From Motilimonas cestriensis (GTDB lineage: Bacteria; Pseudomonadota; Gammaproteobacteria; Enterobacterales; CBDFNC01): a DNA stretch of 64,000 bases. The stretch lies in NCBI RefSeq assembly GCF_021295315.1, contig NZ_JAIMJA010000005.1, forward strand, positions 62,001-126,000. Direction: 5' to 3'. Below are positions 15,542 through 23,507 of this stretch, one piece after another. Each line of letters opens with the position of its first letter. Positions within the stretch are counted from its first letter, which is position 1. The notes under the pieces were generated by a model, which was given only the letters and a program-made list of their open reading frames with translations, ran no database searches and was not told the origin of the DNA. Both the position numbers and the translations under genes were made by a program.

Positions 15542-15808
15542 TTAAACCGCGTTTGCTGGGGTTACTGGGGCTGATTCAGGGCACCAAAGCACGGTGCTAC
15601 CGTTGTATTTAAACGGGTACACAGTGCGGGTCTTGCCGTCTTTGTTTTCCGTAACCGCGGGCGGCATCGGTGGCGTTAAAAACTGCTCGGGCACATCACG
15701 CACTTCAAACACGGTGCCGCAACGCCCCGAGTAACAGGCGGTGACACCAAAGCCTAATTTGATCAGGCCACTAAGTTGTGTGCTGGTTGCATCGTTTAAG
15801 GTATTCAT
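15542..15808 (-). CDS. Small phage protein of unknown function
   Basis: An 88-aa protein in the early operon between DUF3164 and another unknown gene. It has a proline-rich centre (PEQFLTPPMPPAVTE) and two Cys residues near the middle (CYSGRCG). I recognise no family. Four bases separate it from the gene upstream. Confidence 0.6.
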   Translation of the reverse strand: MNTLNDATSTQLSGLIKLGFGVTACYSGRCGTVFEVRDVPEQFLTPPMPPAVTENKDGKTRTVYPFKYNGSTVLWCPESAPVTPANAV

Positions 15809-15811
15809 TGC

Positions 15812-16180
15812 TTATCTCCCTGCTAAATAATCTAGCCATTGGTCATCTGGCAAGCGCCACTGCATTAGTCGATCGAACGTGGTTAGCGCCTTGATTTGCT
15901 GAATGGCGAGCTCTTCACGTCTCATTCTCGCCCCATCCAGCTTGCGAAGTTGACGATAGGCGCGTTGCCAGCCCGCACGGGTGCCTGTAAACATCAGTGT
16001 ATCCATTGACAGCACGAAGAAATCTTCCGTTTCCGCTGATCTTTCGCGACTATTCAAATAAACGTCGATAGAGTAACGAAACCCCGTGCTTTCAAACATG
16101 CCATCGCAAACCACACCCACAAAGGTGTTGCCTCTAATTTCAATTTGAACAGTGCTATGCTTCTTCGAAAATACACTCAT
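15812..16180 (-). CDS. Phage early protein of unknown function
   Basis: A 122-aa protein with a beta-rich first half (VQIEIRGNTFVGVVCDGM) and a helical, basic second half. It lies four bases after the MuB stop codon and four bases before the next gene, so it belongs to the transposition operon. I recognise no family. Confidence 0.6.
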   Translation of the reverse strand: MSVFSKKHSTVQIEIRGNTFVGVVCDGMFESTGFRYSIDVYLNSRERSAETEDFFVLSMDTLMFTGTRAGWQRAYRQLRKLDGARMRREELAIQQIKALTTFDRLMQWRLPDDQWLDYLAGR

Positions 16181-16183
16181 GGC

Positions 16184-17155
16184 TTATCCCTCAATCAAGT
16201 CTTGTTTTAACTCGGCGTAAGCGCCGCGAACGTGGTCTACTGTTAAGCGTTCGCCTTTGCCTTGGGCAATCATCGACGCTAAACGTAATGTGTGGCTCAG
16301 TTTACGCAGCTGACCTTTGTTGCCTGCAATGCTATGAATAAGCTGCATTTCAGTGTCGCTGGTGAGCTGCCAGGCTGCGGCAATGGCGTCAATATCACGC
16401 TTTTTTACCTTCAAAATGGACAGCTTTTTTGATACCCGAGACTCTAAACGGCTTAGGTCGATGTTGCGGCTATTGCCCACCATTTTGCCGTACACAGTGG
16501 GGTTTCCTACCAGCGCCAAACCTATGCCGATTTTTTGCTGTAGCACGCGCAGCTCTTCAATCACTTCAAGCTGCAAGTGGTCAGCTTCATCGATGATGAT
16601 CAAACCGCCTGTACCTTCAAGACGGCGACGAATGGCGTGGCACAGTGAGTCTTTGCGGCGCGGGGCGTTCTCTATGCCCAGCTCCATCGCTAACTCGTAG
16701 AAAAAGCCCAGCAAACCACTAATAGACGGGCTTGCTACCACTATCCAACAGTTAGGTGAACGGCGGGCGTACTCTTTTGCGGCTTCTGATTTGCCCACGC
16801 CTGGCGCGCCCATCACGACTGTCATGCCATCGCCACGGCTAATGTGGGCATAGCGCAAGGTGTTAAAGACCTGCTTTGACGTAGTGGTTTCAACAAAGCT
16901 AGGCGCAATCGGCATGTCTGTTTCACGGCTTTTGCGCATCTCTAACCACTGCTGCAGGGTGTGCAGGTGCTTTTCTGGCGGCGCTTTGTAAGTGCCATTG
17001 AGAATTTGCGATAACAGTGAGGTGGTCATGCTGGTTTCGCGCGCCACTTCGGCTTGCAAGACGCCAGATGCGATCACGGCTTTTACGGCGTCGCGCACAG
17101 CATTAGCGTGGTCTGACATGGTCACTACATTTGAATTTTGATTATTCTCTGCCAT
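16184..17155 (-). CDS. MuB-type AAA+ ATPase, target DNA selector
   Basis: A 323-aa protein. The N-terminal part holds a helix-turn-helix (about residues 35-60: LQAEVARETSMTTSLLSQIL), and the ATPase core has Walker A GAPGVGKSEAAKEY (about 117-130) and Walker B LIIIDEADHL (about 186-195). MuB binds DNA as an ATP-dependent filament, brings target DNA to the transposase and supports target immunity. It directly follows MuA, as in Mu. Confidence 0.95.
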   Translation of the reverse strand: MAENNQNSNVVTMSDHANAVRDAVKAVIASGVLQAEVARETSMTTSLLSQILNGTYKAPPEKHLHTLQQWLEMRKSRETDMPIAPSFVETTTSKQVFNTLRYAHISRGDGMTVVMGAPGVGKSEAAKEYARRSPNCWIVVASPSISGLLGFFYELAMELGIENAPRRKDSLCHAIRRRLEGTGGLIIIDEADHLQLEVIEELRVLQQKIGIGLALVGNPTVYGKMVGNSRNIDLSRLESRVSKKLSILKVKKRDIDAIAAAWQLTSDTEMQLIHSIAGNKGQLRKLSHTLRLASMIAQGKGERLTVDHVRGAYAELKQDLIEG

Positions 17156-17230
17156 AATTACTCCGATTTATTTTGTTAATTAATCAGGTCAGGCCACAAC
17201 CTGACCTTTTTTATGTCTGCTGGTTTGGTG

Positions 17231-19207
17231 CTACAGCTCTGCCTGCTTTTCCCATATCGCGCTAATGGCGTTACCAAACGCTTCTTCACGTTCATCCTCG
17301 TCCATTTCTATTTGCGCTTTGCGCACCGTGTTACCCGCTTGCTGGTACATTTCTACTATCTTGGTTTCAGGCGCTTTTGGTGGCTCAACCTCGGGCAGTT
17401 GCGCGGCCACTTCGGCAATGGTCATGCGTTGCTGCGCCAATGCGGCGGCTTTCGTTGCCTTTGTAAAGCGAGTGCGGTTTTTTTCATGGTCACGAGCGGC
17501 TACGCGATCGTTAAAGCCGCTGCGCTCTTGGCACTGTGCTTCACAAATAAAGCGGCCATCCGTGGTGTAACAAAACACGCTCTGGTGCAGGTTGCGCGGG
17601 TCAAAACGCACCACCACTTTGCCGTGCTTAAGGCGCATGCCGATCAAGGATTCGCTAATGTATTTGTTAGTTTGGTTTGCAATGGTGCCGCCAGCCTTAA
17701 GTGTGAAGGTGCCGTTTGTTACCCGCACTGGCTCTGAGCACAGCATTAATATGCGCAGCTGCTCTTTAGTGGCTTTGCGAATAGTTGACGCCTCGTAACT
17801 CACGTTAAACGCTTCATCAAAGCTCATCCGGCCGCCACACACTTCCGTTTCACGGTTAGGCTTGCTATTAAACTGGTTTACACCGTATTCAACGGTTTTT
17901 AAAAAATCTTCTACCGCAATGGCTTTGCTGCCGTAGTTGTCGGGCTTGGCCATTGGGTTCGGGCCTGTGTAGGCACCGGCATTAAGCGGGTGCTTGTCGA
18001 TCATTTCTTCTAAGCCACCCACACCAAAGGCACGTTCAATCGGCTTCGCTTGGCCGTGGCCTTTACCGTATTTAATGGTGGTCCATTGCACATCAATCCC
18101 CAACACCTTGAACAAACCATCGGGATCATCTTCTTTCACTTTGAAGCGGTATCGGGTTTTAATGCCTGCGGTTAGCTCCTTGTTAGCCGCTGCGCGTGTG
18201 TTATCAATCGTGGCGATTTTGGGTATACCGTAGCGCTCAATCATGCTCATTAAACTAAGACGGATACTGTCTTTGTTTTCTGATACATCGACGTAATAGC
18301 CCACAATTTTTCGGCTGTACACGTCCTGCCAAAACCACGTTTTAGGGCGCAATATTTCGCCGTTATGCCAGCGCACAAACACGTTGTGTTGGTAGCCGTC
18401 ACCGTTGATATGCTCCATTGCATGCAGCTGCAGCACGCTACGGGTTTGCGCGGGATACATCATCATCAGCGCGTGTTCGCCTTTGCGCAGTAGCACCGCT
18501 TGGTCTTTCGGTATTTCGCGTTCAATCTTGCGACGAACCGAAGATTCTGAGGGCACAACCCAGCCTTTATTCGCGCCCGCTTGGATCACGCGCTCAAGGC
18601 AAGTGGTTAAATTAGGGCCTTCTAAACGGAAATAATCGGCCTTAAACGCTTCCCAGGCAGCAGGGGTAAATTCTGCCTCTTGTGTTTCTTTGCGCGCCTT
18701 GTATTTGGGCACAAACAAGGTGATCCAGTCGGCACGCTCAAAGCCGTCAACCGTATAATAAGTGCGACGAACCGTGCCTTCGCTGGTGTTGAATTTTTTG
18801 GCGACCAACAGCAGCGCATCCTCTACGGGGATGTTTTTTGCCCTTAAATCAGCCACGGCGCAGGCAATATTGAACTTACGCTCAGCTTTCTTTTTGTGTG
18901 TGTCAGGCGCATTGTCATACTTATCCCACAATGCTTCAGGGCAATAGCTAAGCTCTTTGGCTTCATTGCGTTTTGGCAAAGTAAACACCGTGCCGCCCAC
19001 TTCAATTTGTGACGCTTGCAGCAGCAATGCTGCGCGGGTTTCCATGGGTAAAGCGTCGATGTGGTATTCGAAAGCTTTTGTGCCTTCGCGTTTACGCTTT
19101 AACTCAGGCTTATAACAAGTCGCCCTCTCAAGAGCATCCCTTGTTCTTCTCTCTGTTGATGGCATTCCTGCCAACCCCTTCACCTCTTTCGCGGTAATCC
19201 ATTGCAT
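17231..19207 (-). CDS. MuA-type DDE transposase
   Basis: A 658-aa transposase with all Mu domains: an N-terminal winged helix that binds operators (about residues 1-65), an end-binding region (about 70-240), the catalytic RNase H-like core with D270 (INGDGY), D335 (ATIDNTRAA) and E391 (AKPIERAFG), close to Mu D269/D336/E392, and a C-terminal basic tail that contacts MuB and ClpX. The start at 19207 follows AAGGGGATTCGTT; a longer reading from 19243 overlaps Ner. It carries out replicative transposition and integration. Confidence 0.95.
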   Translation of the reverse strand: MQWITAKEVKGLAGMPSTERRTRDALERATCYKPELKRKREGTKAFEYHIDALPMETRAALLLQASQIEVGGTVFTLPKRNEAKELSYCPEALWDKYDNAPDTHKKKAERKFNIACAVADLRAKNIPVEDALLLVAKKFNTSEGTVRRTYYTVDGFERADWITLFVPKYKARKETQEAEFTPAAWEAFKADYFRLEGPNLTTCLERVIQAGANKGWVVPSESSVRRKIEREIPKDQAVLLRKGEHALMMMYPAQTRSVLQLHAMEHINGDGYQHNVFVRWHNGEILRPKTWFWQDVYSRKIVGYYVDVSENKDSIRLSLMSMIERYGIPKIATIDNTRAAANKELTAGIKTRYRFKVKEDDPDGLFKVLGIDVQWTTIKYGKGHGQAKPIERAFGVGGLEEMIDKHPLNAGAYTGPNPMAKPDNYGSKAIAVEDFLKTVEYGVNQFNSKPNRETEVCGGRMSFDEAFNVSYEASTIRKATKEQLRILMLCSEPVRVTNGTFTLKAGGTIANQTNKYISESLIGMRLKHGKVVVRFDPRNLHQSVFCYTTDGRFICEAQCQERSGFNDRVAARDHEKNRTRFTKATKAAALAQQRMTIAEVAAQLPEVEPPKAPETKIVEMYQQAGNTVRKAQIEMDEDEREEAFGNAISAIWEKQAEL

Positions 19208-19218
19208 AACGAATCCCC

Positions 19219-19467
19219 TTAACCTTGGTATCGAGACGGCCAAATTACAGCAGGCTCAACCCCAATGGCAGCACCAACAATCTGCTCTCCTTTTGGCCAA
19301 TGACGATATAAAACATTACTTAGCGTTCTGGGTTTCAATCCTGCATCCCGCGATAGTTGTGAAAACGTCGTCCCTGTCTTTTTTACAGCTGCTTGAATAT
19401 CTGCTGTGTGCCAATCTTGTGGGCTTTCTTTTTTAACGTCTTTTTGAGACTCTACACAGTTAAGCAT
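19219..19467 (-). CDS. Ner-like early transcription regulator
   Basis: An 82-aa Ner/SfsB-type helix-turn-helix protein (WHTADIQAAVKKTGTTFSQL then SRDAGLKPRTLSNVLYRHWP, residues about 19-60). Ner turns down early transcription after induction and blocks repressor transcription in Mu. It is the first gene of the early operon and faces the repressor gene. Its ATG follows AGAGG, and the upstream 120 bp contain the operator-like repeats. Confidence 0.9.
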   Translation of the reverse strand: MLNCVESQKDVKKESPQDWHTADIQAAVKKTGTTFSQLSRDAGLKPRTLSNVLYRHWPKGEQIVGAAIGVEPAVIWPSRYQG

Positions 19468-19508
19468 TGTCGTAACCTCTTTGTATTATGCTCTTTCGTA
19501 AAGACTAT

Positions 19509-19553
19509 AGGGACAAATGGGACTACATGCAAGCTGAAAACGTCCCTTTTGTC
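19509..19553. promoter_or_regulatory. Inverted operator-like sites between ner and the repressor
   Basis: GACAAATGGGAC (19512-19523) and its inverted relative GTCCCTTTTGTC (19542-19553) face each other across 18 bases in the divergent control region. A third related half-site GTCCCTGTC lies within ner at 19370-19378, preceded like the second by TGAAAACGTC. Their place matches the operator region of Mu; binding by the repressor and MuA is inferred. Confidence 0.6.
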
Positions 19554-19590
19554 ATTTTGTTTTTATATTACATCAAACCAAGGAAGCCCA

Positions 19591-20343
19591 ATGAGCTCAG
19601 GCCCTAGAGAAGATAAGCTAGTTGATACACCACAAAAGGACGATACGTCCCTTTGTGGTGGTAAGAAAAGGACTCTAAAACAGGAGTGGTATACAGCACA
19701 GGACCTGCATGGAATCAGGGGGATGCCCACTACAGCACGTCGTACAAGAGATACATTGGAAAGACTTGTTGATGGAAATGATGATCTAAAAAGAAAAAGG
19801 ACAGGAACTAAAGCTACGGAATACCATGAATCTATATTGCCACGAGAAACTAAGCTGGCATTAGGCTATTCAGCACTAGCATTAACAGAAAGCAACGTTG
19901 TCGTGACCAACTTAAACAACCTGGTGCAAATCCCTCAATACAGCGTAAAAGCCTCAGCAGGCGGGGGGTTAGCGGTAGAAGAAGAGAACATCATAGGTCA
20001 AATATCCGTAGGTAAAGACTGGCTTTACAAGCAAAAGCTCAACAACCTAAACCTCGCGCTTATCGAGGTAAGCGGTGACAGCATGGAGCCTACCCTCTCT
20101 GATGGTGATTTAGCCATGATCAGCCTGATTAAGCCTTGTTGCACTGAGAAGGTCGAAGGTATTTATATCTTTAGCATTGATGGTGAAGTACGCATCAAAA
20201 GGTTAACTAAGGATCTAAGCAAACGAGGCTACCATTTACGCAGTGACAACCAATTATTTGGCAATGACTATATCGAAGAAAGCGAGCTTCACCGCATGAA
20301 CATCATTGGCAAGTTAAAGAAGGTATTAAAGTCCGTTAAATGA
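19591..20343 (+). CDS. Phage repressor: MuA-like DNA-binding region plus S24 (LexA-type) domain
   Basis: A 250-aa protein; start at 19591 after AAGGAAGCCCA. Residues about 30-92 closely resemble the first 60 residues of the MuA protein in this prophage (shared GMP, RRTRD, LER, LKRKR, GTKA, EYH), so both should read the same operators. Residues about 155-245 form an S24 domain with the serine in GDSMEP (S164) and the lysine in RIKRL (K203), and a possible Ala-Gly cleavage site at 123-124. Mu's own repressor has no such peptidase domain, so induction may depend on RecA/SOS here. It lies opposite ner. Confidence 0.9.
   Translation: MSSGPREDKLVDTPQKDDTSLCGGKKRTLKQEWYTAQDLHGIRGMPTTARRTRDTLERLVDGNDDLKRKRTGTKATEYHESILPRETKLALGYSALALTESNVVVTNLNNLVQIPQYSVKASAGGGLAVEEENIIGQISVGKDWLYKQKLNNLNLALIEVSGDSMEPTLSDGDLAMISLIKPCCTEKVEGIYIFSIDGEVRIKRLTKDLSKRGYHLRSDNQLFGNDYIEESELHRMNIIGKLKKVLKSVK
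19630..19658. promoter_or_regulatory. Symmetric operator-like site inside the repressor gene
   Basis: CCACAAAAGGACG (19630-19642), the spacer ATA and CGTCCCTTTGTGG (19646-19658) form a 13-bp inverted repeat with one mismatch. Its half-site matches those in the control region (ACAAA, then GGAC), so it is likely an additional operator, placed just after the repressor start codon. Confidence 0.6.
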
Positions 20344-20386
20344 GGGCATTAAACATTATTAAACATCCGTTAAACTTGTTTAACAG

Positions 20387-20422
20387 AAAAACACCGCTTT
20401 TCATTTAAAGCGGTGTTTTCAC
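20387..20422 (+). terminator. Terminator of the repressor gene
   Basis: AAAACACCGCTTT (20387-20399) and AAAGCGGTGTTTT (20407-20419) form a perfect 13-bp stem with a seven-base loop and terminal T run, 44 bases after the stop codon. Between the stop and the hairpin lie four TTAAAC/GTTTAA units (20349-20384) at 10-11 bp spacing. Confidence 0.85.
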
Positions 20423-20684
20423 AAAAACAGGATCATTTTTTTCATTTTAAAGGATCACGATCTCAGCAAAAAAGATCTCTTAGAAAGGCCACGCTCACAA
20501 CCAAAAAACTCAAGTGAACAGAAGAAGCGACAAACATGACAAAGCCAACTACAATAAGCCTCAGAGGCTAATGAGCACCATCTAATAAAGCGCTATTCCC
20601 CCTGAGTCATACCCGCATAGTTTTACAAAATTTCACCAAATTCCACATATCTTCTTCATTTATCATTATTAGTGGGTCTATACA
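20423..20684. other. Phage left end/host junction region without genes
   Basis: No gene is supported here. By analogy with Mu the phage left end, with its transposase binding sites, should lie a few hundred bases beyond the repressor. ACTCAAGTGAAC at 20508-20519 resembles the inner part of Mu end site L1 on the other strand. The junction base could not be fixed because the other end, and so the 5-bp target duplication, is outside the window. The stretch nearest 20685 is presumably host DNA. Confidence 0.5.
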
Positions 20685-20709
20685 AGCGCCGTAGATTCGG
20701 CGCTTTTTC
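20685..20709 (+). terminator. Host terminator upstream of pstS
   Basis: AGCGCCG (20685-20691) and CGGCGCT (20698-20704) form a seven-base-pair stem with a TAGATT loop and a following TTTT run. No coding gene precedes it inside the window, so it probably served a host gene now separated from it by the prophage. Confidence 0.75.
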
Positions 20710-20731
20710 GTTTGTGAAGGAAAAATTACCA

Positions 20732-20765
20732 CGGTCATTAAACTGTCATCTTAGTTACTTATATT
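20732..20765 (+). promoter_or_regulatory. PHO box and -10 element of pstS
   Basis: CGGTCATTAAACTGTCAT (20732-20749) matches the PhoB-binding consensus in about 16 of 18 positions. A TATATT at 20760-20765 lies ten bases downstream, the spacing expected when a PHO box replaces the -35 element. This predicts PhoB-dependent induction in phosphate shortage. Confidence 0.8.
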
Positions 20766-20829
20766 TGTCATCATCGCTAGCCATACTGGCGCGGAATCGA
20801 AAAAAACACATTCACTTGGAGTAAAGATA

Positions 20830-21807
20830 ATGAAAGTAAAAAATCTGGTAACAGCGATTGGTTTCAGTGTCGCTACCGTTTTCGCTGGATCAGCTGTTGC
20901 TGGCAATGTTGATGCAAACCTTCCAACTTACACCAAAGTAAGTGGTGTCTCTGGTAACCTTTCATCTGTTGGCTCTGACACACTAGCTAACATGATGACT
21001 TTTTGGGCTGAAGAATTTAAACGTCAATACCCTAATGTAAACATCCAAATTCAAGCTGCAGGTTCATCTACTGCTCCACCAGCATTAACTGAAGGTACTT
21101 CTCAGTTCGGCCCAATGAGTCGTGCGATGAAGTCAAAAGAAATCGAAGCATTTGAAAAACGTTACGGCTACAAGCCAACACAAGTACGCGTTGCAATCGA
21201 TGCATTGGCTGTATTTGTAAACAAAGATAACCCAATTGAAGGTCTATCAATCAAACAAGTTGACGCCATCTTTTCAAGCACACTTAAGTGTGGCGGCGAC
21301 AAGCAAGCAGAGCGTTGGGGCGACCTAGGCCTAGACGGTTCTTGGAAAGATAAAGACATTCAATTATTCGGTCGTAACTCAGTATCTGGTACTTACGGTT
21401 ACTTCAAAGATAAAAGCTTATGTAAAGGTGACTTCAAGAGCAGCGTGAACGAGCAACCTGGTTCAGCTTCTGTTGTTCAATCTGTGTCTTCTTCACTAAA
21501 CGCTATCGGTTACTCTGGTATCGGTTACAAAACATCAGGCGTACGCGCTGTTGCACTGTCTAAGAAAGGCGGTGAATTTGTAGAAGCAACAATGGATAAC
21601 GCAGTAACAGGTGCTTACCCACTGTCTCGTTTCCTATACGTTTACGTAAACAAGCACCCAAACAAACCTCTTGCACCACTAGAGCGTGAGTTCCTAAAAA
21701 TGGTTCTTTCTACTCAAGGTCAAGAAATCGTTGCTAAAGATGGCTACATTCCACTACCTGCTTCTGTAGTAATGAAAGACCTTAAAGAGCTAGGTATTGA
21801 GCTTTAA
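20830..21807 (+). CDS. pstS: Phosphate ABC transporter substrate-binding protein PstS
   Basis: A 325-aa periplasmic phosphate-binding protein. The signal peptide (about residues 1-24, cut after AVAG or AVA) precedes a type II binding-protein fold with the family motifs [10 protein letters not shown] and [11 protein letters not shown] near the N-terminus, which build the phosphate site. PstS hands phosphate to the PstCAB importer. No pstC/A/B follows: the gene ends at a terminator and the next gene is arcA on the other strand, so this is a solitary pstS. A PHO box lies upstream. Codon use is strongly biased, suggesting high expression. Confidence 0.93.
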   Translation: MKVKNLVTAIGFSVATVFAGSAVAGNVDANLPTYTKVSGVSGNLSSVGSDTLANMMTFWAEEFKRQYPNVNIQIQAAGSSTAPPALTEGTSQFGPMSRAMKSKEIEAFEKRYGYKPTQVRVAIDALAVFVNKDNPIEGLSIKQVDAIFSSTLKCGGDKQAERWGDLGLDGSWKDKDIQLFGRNSVSGTYGYFKDKSLCKGDFKSSVNEQPGSASVVQSVSSSLNAIGYSGIGYKTSGVRAVALSKKGGEFVEATMDNAVTGAYPLSRFLYVYVNKHPNKPLAPLEREFLKMVLSTQGQEIVAKDGYIPLPASVVMKDLKELGIEL

Positions 21808-21834
21808 TTAGCACACTCTTTAACGTTTGATTTG

Positions 21835-21857
21835 AGCCCTGCATTGCAGGGCTTTTT
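21835..21857 (+). terminator. Terminator of pstS
   Basis: AGCCCTGCA and TGCAGGGCT form a nine-base stem with one unpaired base at its centre, followed by a T run, 27 bases after the pstS stop. Confidence 0.85.
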
Positions 21858-21917
21858 TGTATCTGATGCTTAATAATTGTATTTGGCGAGGATAGCTTAA
21901 ACCGAAATCTAGGCAAC

Positions 21918-21950
21918 AAAAAAAGCCCGCAGTATTTGCGGGCTTTATTG
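21918..21950 (-). terminator. Terminator of arcA (probably bidirectional)
   Basis: AAAGCCCGCA (21922-21931) and TGCGGGCTTT (21937-21946) form a ten-base stem, flanked by A and T runs on both sides. It lies between the converging pstS and arcA genes. Confidence 0.85.
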
Positions 21951-21971
21951 TCTTCGGCTTACTTGAAAGAT

Positions 21972-22691
21972 TTATTGTGGTTCGATGTCACCACAAAAAC
22001 GGTAGCCTTCACCATGGATAGTGGCGATGATTTCTGGCGTTTCACCATGACTTTCAAAGTGCTTGCGAATACGTCGAATGGTGACATCAACGGTTCTATC
22101 ATGAGGCTTTAGTTCACGGCCTGTCATTTTTTTCAATAAGTCAGCGCGGGTTTGAATTTGGCCTGGGTGCTCAACAAAGTGCAGCATGGCTCTGAATTCG
22201 CTGCGTGGCAGCTTAAATACTACGCCTGCAGGGCTAACGAGAGATCGGCTGTTAATTTGTAACTGCCAGCCGTTGAAGTCGTATTGCTCTACTTGATTTG
22301 GTAACTCTTCGGCCACTGCTGATGTTTGGCTGCGGCTTAATAAGTTACGCGCTCTGATGGTTAGCTCTCGTGGATTGAAAGGCTTAGTGATGTAATCATC
22401 TGCACCAATTTCGAGGCCTAATATTTTATCGACTTCGTTATCGCGTCCGGTTAAGAACATTAATGCGATATTATGCTGATCGCGTAGCTCACGAGCCAGC
22501 AATAAGCCGTTTTTCCCAGGTAAGTTAATGTCCATGATCACCAAGTTCACAGAATTAGTTTTTAATATTTGGTACATTTCATTACCATCGGTCGCTTCTA
22601 GGACATGATATCCCTCTGCTTCAAAAATACTTTTAAGTGTATTTCTGGTGACCAATTCATCTTCGACGATGAGAATATTGGTTGTATTCAT
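21972..22691 (-). CDS. arcA: ArcA response regulator (aerobic respiration control)
   Basis: A 239-aa OmpR-family response regulator. The receiver domain (about 1-122) begins [20 protein letters not shown], nearly identical to E. coli ArcA, with phospho-acceptor Asp in MDINLPG (D54 or so) and the [20 protein letters not shown] stretch. The C-terminal winged helix (about 135-236) binds DNA. ArcA represses aerobic respiration genes under low oxygen; partners are ArcB, or ArcS/HptA in Shewanella, none of which are in this window. The arcA-thr neighbourhood is as in E. coli. Confidence 0.95.
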   Translation of the reverse strand: MNTTNILIVEDELVTRNTLKSIFEAEGYHVLEATDGNEMYQILKTNSVNLVIMDINLPGKNGLLLARELRDQHNIALMFLTGRDNEVDKILGLEIGADDYITKPFNPRELTIRARNLLSRSQTSAVAEELPNQVEQYDFNGWQLQINSRSLVSPAGVVFKLPRSEFRAMLHFVEHPGQIQTRADLLKKMTGRELKPHDRTVDVTIRRIRKHFESHGETPEIIATIHGEGYRFCGDIEPQ

Positions 22692-23099
22692 AGTAGTTAG
22701 GCCCTAAGTTTTTTAATTACAAATCTAGCATTCTTTCAATTGTAAACCGAGCATGAAATTTAAAAAGAGTGCAACATTATGTTTATAATTCTAGTTCGTT
22801 GACTCAGCTTGGATGTGCTCGATTACTACTTAATTTTGCGTTTATCGCACCTAAATTCCGTTTTGAGGAGACTAAAATGCTGCTATCCAGTCAATGTAGA
22901 GTAGCCTTAAATGCTGGCTATCAAAGGCTTGGTGGCGAATTGTTTCGAAAATACATTCTAGTTAGTTAACAGATGTATAACAACCGATATCACTAGGTTA
23001 GTGTTTTTTTTTCAATTCAGATTGACTTAAATCAAGAGTAGTCTAGGGACCCAAGCTCTTAACAATTCTTTTTCATTGCTGGTATGAGGCGAATATATT
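22692..23099. other. arcA upstream region without a supported gene
   Basis: A 408-bp gap between arcA and the DUF3293 gene. It holds an AT-rich arcA promoter area and, at 23022-23035, TTGACTTAAATCAA, which matches the FNR/CRP-type palindrome in nine of ten conserved positions and could regulate the DUF3293 gene or double as a -35 region. A 66-codon frame at 22769-22969 has no good ribosome site and was not accepted. Confidence 0.5.
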
Positions 23100-23507
23100 T
23101 TGTCTAAATTACAACATTCTCTTTGGTTCGCGTACCAGCAGACACACTTTAAATGGCACCAGCTGAAGCTGAGTGCATCGAATTTTGTTATTGTGACGGC
23201 ATATAACTCAAAGGGTATTGTTCAATCGCGATATGCTAATCATGTGGCGCATCGCGAGTTATTGCGTTACTTACGTATTCATCGAAAGGTATTTTCTTGT
23301 TTATCAGGCATGTCTGTGGATGGCGCACATGTTGAGTTGAGTGTTGCGGTCGCCTGTTCAGTTAAGGAAGGTAAAGCTATTGCCTTGAAGTTTAAACAAA
23401 ATGCTATGTACTGGGTAAATGATGATCAGCTTTACTTGCAGTCGGTTTTAATGGACAGAGGTCAGATTCATTTAGGTGCATTTAGCCTACGATGCTTAAC
23501 TAGCTAG
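23100..23507 (+). CDS. DUF3293 family protein
   Basis: A 135-aa protein of DUF3293. It shows the family pattern: LWFAYQQTHF at the N-terminus, FVIVTAYNSKG (about residues 29-39), a short central domain and the C-terminal KQNAMYWVNDDQLYL. Its function is not known. It starts with TTG at 23100, with a weak GAGGCG ribosome site, and overlaps the end of the converging outer-membrane protein gene by four bases. Confidence 0.8.
   Translation: MSKLQHSLWFAYQQTHFKWHQLKLSASNFVIVTAYNSKGIVQSRYANHVAHRELLRYLRIHRKVFSCLSGMSVDGAHVELSVAVACSVKEGKAIALKFKQNAMYWVNDDQLYLQSVLMDRGQIHLGAFSLRCLTS

Larger units (their letters stand above)
1..20540. mobile_element. Mu-like transposable prophage (partial; right end of phage off-window)
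   Basis: Gene content and order match phage Mu read from right to left: repressor, Ner, MuA, MuB, GemA, Mor/C activator, lysozyme, gp25-gp29, F, G, I/Z, T. Nearly all genes lie on the minus strand; the repressor and a two-gene cargo cassette lie on the plus strand. The window starts inside the major head gene, so the tail genes and phage right end are missing. The left end is not fixed: it must lie between the repressor terminator (about 20.42 kb) and the host terminator at 20.685 kb. A stretch at about 20508-20519 (ACTCAAGTGAAC) resembles part of the Mu left end on the opposite strand; the end coordinate given is an estimate. No frameshift or nonsense break was noticed in the core genes, so the element may be intact. 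Confidence 0.9.

Noticed and set aside
20508..20519. ACTCAAGTGAAC as the exact phage left end
   Set aside because: The likeness to Mu L1 is partial, and no CA terminus fits at the right distance; the end remains unresolved.
22769..22969. 66-codon plus-strand frame upstream of the DUF3293 gene
   Set aside because: No convincing ribosome site, an odd hydrophobic and cysteine-poor composition, and it lies over the arcA promoter region.
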